Shown here in pieces: positions 4,728-5,769 of a stretch of DNA of 5,769 nt (positions within the stretch are counted from its first letter, which is position 1; each line of letters starts with the position of its first letter). Position numbers and translations under genes: made by a program. The stretch is from Kiritimatiellia bacterium. GTDB lineage: Bacteria; Verrucomicrobiota; Kiritimatiellia; UBA8416; SLMC01. The notes below the pieces were generated by a model. It was not told the origin of the DNA, did not search any database, and saw nothing but the letters and a program-made list of their open reading frames with translations. The stretch lies in the NCBI GenBank assembly GCA_007133745.1, contig SLMC01000337.1, forward strand, positions 1 through 5,769, in the 5' to 3' direction.

Positions 4728-5291
4728 ATGTGGGCGAAACTGGACAAGCTGGGATTTCGCGAGAAGGCCGGATTGGCGTTGGCCCTGCTGTTTGTCGGGG
4801 GTGTGCTGGCGGATCGGCTGGCGGTTCAAAGAGTCGCCGATCGCATCGAGGCCATGACCTTGGCTGTCGAGAGTCAGAACACGGCTTTGGCGCTTAACCG
4901 CCGCATCCTGAAAACCGAACCGCAGGTCCGGGCCGAATACGATGCCTGGCGCGAACGGCTGGCGCAAGTCGGTTCCGATGCCGAGGCGATCGACGCGCTG
5001 AAAGGACGCCTGGACGACCTCGCGCGCGCGAGCGGGCTGGTGATCGCGTCCATGCAGGATCGGCGCGCGGGCGAGACGGACGGCGAACCCACACCGTATC
5101 GGGAACTGGTTGTGGATATCGGCCGTTTCGAGAGCACGATGAACGGACTGATCACGTTTCTGTACCGCTTGCGCCAGTCGCCCGATCTGCTCAAGGTGTT
5201 GAGGCTGAATGTGACGCCCGGCAAGGAAGGCGATGCGGTCGCAGGCTCGATCGTCATCGGTCAACTGGTGGAGACGGCAAGCGAGGAATGA
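4728..5291 (+). CDS. gspM: GspM/PilO-like inner-membrane platform protein
   Basis: This 187-residue bitopic protein is probably the GspM/PilO partner of the preceding GspL-type protein. A short cytoplasmic tail (MWAKLDKLGFREK) leads into a hydrophobic helix at about 14-29. A long charged, probably coiled-coil segment follows (about 30-105), then a ferredoxin-like domain. In that domain YRELVVDIGRFES, a helix with LITFLYRLRQSPDLL, and VLRLNVTP with SIVIGQL make the alternating strand-helix-strand pattern expected of PilO/GspM. Length is usual for the family. Sequence conservation in this family is low, so the call rests on topology, the strand pattern and its place after a GspL-type gene. GspM-type and PilO-type cannot be told apart here. 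The next gene starts about 147 bp downstream instead of overlapping. Confidence 0.75.
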   Translation: MWAKLDKLGFREKAGLALALLFVGGVLADRLAVQRVADRIEAMTLAVESQNTALALNRRILKTEPQVRAEYDAWRERLAQVGSDAEAIDALKGRLDDLARASGLVIASMQDRRAGETDGEPTPYRELVVDIGRFESTMNGLITFLYRLRQSPDLLKVLRLNVTPGKEGDAVAGSIVIGQLVETASEE

Positions 5292-5338
5292 AAGGACGAA
5301 AGATTAGGCGGGCATTCGCGGGTGTGGAAAGTAATCCG

Positions 5339-5410
5339 TGTCATCCTGTCACCGGGTCATCCCCTGTGGCCGGCGGTCCGTCAACAAGGTCAGTAAGGTC
5401 AACTTGGTCC
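5339..5410 (+). repeat. GTCATC- and GGTCA-type degenerate repeats
   Basis: GTCATCCTGTCACCGGGTCATC (5339-5360 approximately) echoes GGGTCATC sequences at about 1218-1240 and 1297-1312. It is followed by GGTCAGTAAGGTCAACTTGGTCC with 9-10-nt spacing (about 5388-5410). GTGGAAAGT at 5324-5332 recalls 1053-1064. I see no regulatory protein site with known consensus. Confidence 0.45.
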
Positions 5411-5419
5411 AATAGCAAC

Positions 5420-5468
5420 GAACGATGAACGATGAACGATGAACGACGAACGACGAACAACGAACGAT
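5420..5468 (+). repeat. GAACGAT heptamer array, seven units
   Basis: The units are GAACGAT x3 (5420-5440), GAACGAC x2 (5441-5454), GAACAAC (5455-5461) and GAACGAT (5462-5468), then a degenerate GAACTTC. Because the unit is 7 nt, ATGs formed across the GAT units at 5425, 5432 and 5439 fall in three different frames. A fourth is at 5467. Only the one at 5439 opens the long downstream frame. Confidence 0.85.
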
Positions 5469-5769
5469 GAACTTCGTCCGGATGCTGAACAGGACGCCTT
5501 TCCCCGGACGCCCGACGGATACGCGCTGCCGCGTCCGCTGGACCGGGACGTGACCATGACGCTGGTGCAGCGCTATGTCGCGACCGAACGTCGGCGCGCC
5601 CGGCGCGCGCTGTTCATGCTAAGCGGCGTCTTTTTTTTCGTGACGCTGCTGATCCTGATCGGGTTCGTATCGGTCGGGATCGTTGTGCTGAGTCGTTCGA
5701 GCCGAGCGGCGGCTTTGGCCGAAAGCGCCCAAACGCAGACGGACCTGTATGCGTCCGAAACGCGCGAGA
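5439..5769 (+). CDS. Unidentified single-pass membrane protein, 3' end outside window
   Basis: I do not recognise this protein. From the ATG at 5439 the frame stays open for 110 codons to the window edge, so only the N-terminal part is visible. It has a hydrophilic N-terminus of about 56 residues, a basic patch (TERRRARRALF), a strong hydrophobic helix from about residue 58 to 82 (VFFFVTLLILIGFV), then a polar Ala/Gln/Glu-rich stretch that could begin a coiled coil. The basic patch before the helix predicts an inside N-terminus. Its position after gspM suggests an extra platform or scaffold component of the secretion system, but that is inference from context. The start is uncertain. ATG 5439 lies in a heptamer repeat with no Shine-Dalgarno. 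GTG 5550 and ATG 5556 (MTLVQRYVATERRR) are later alternatives and would leave about 18 residues before the helix. Confidence 0.6.
   Translation, partial: MNDERRTTNDELRPDAEQDAFPRTPDGYALPRPLDRDVTMTLVQRYVATERRRARRALFMLSGVFFFVTLLILIGFVSVGIVVLSRSSRAAALAESAQTQTDLYASETRE

Overview
This window is GC-rich bacterial DNA carrying part of a type II secretion / type IV pilus-like gene cluster, all on the + strand. In order it holds a GspJ-like minor pseudopilin (400-1041), a GspK-like minor pseudopilin (1577-2629), a GspL-type protein built as a PilM-PilN fusion (2965-4419), a GspM/PilO-like inner-membrane protein (4728-5291), and the start of an unidentified single-pass membrane protein (5439 to the window end). 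The J-K-L-M order matches the canonical gsp operon. Upstream genes such as gspG, gspH and gspI are presumably outside the window.

The genes do not abut. They are separated by 147-535 bp spacers, and a 399-bp repeat-rich leader precedes gspJ. The spacers are mosaics of recurring short-repeat modules: an octamer array on the theme TGCGTTCG/TGTGTTGG, a module with 9-nt spacing around CCACGGAA/GCGGAA, GTCATC-type and CGGTTGAC-type dispersed repeats, heptamer tandems, and many perfect or near-perfect hairpins. I see no tRNA, rRNA, CRISPR array, transposase or convincing intrinsic terminator.

The organism is most likely an environmental bacterium with a repeat-littered genome. The repeat style, together with a PilM-PilN-PilO-like secretion cluster, recalls the PVC superphylum (Kiritimatiellota, Lentisphaerota, Verrucomicrobiota). 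That assignment rests on general resemblance and is tentative.

Functionally, GspJ and GspK would form the tip complex of a periplasmic pseudopilus. The GspL-type and GspM-type proteins would form the inner-membrane platform that couples the cytoplasmic assembly ATPase to pseudopilus extension. The last protein may be an additional component of that platform, but only its N-terminal part is visible.

The oddest region is around 5420-5555. A heptamer array that supplies an ATG per unit overlaps the putative start of the last gene, and the following N-terminal codons resemble a translated copy of the repeat at the window start.
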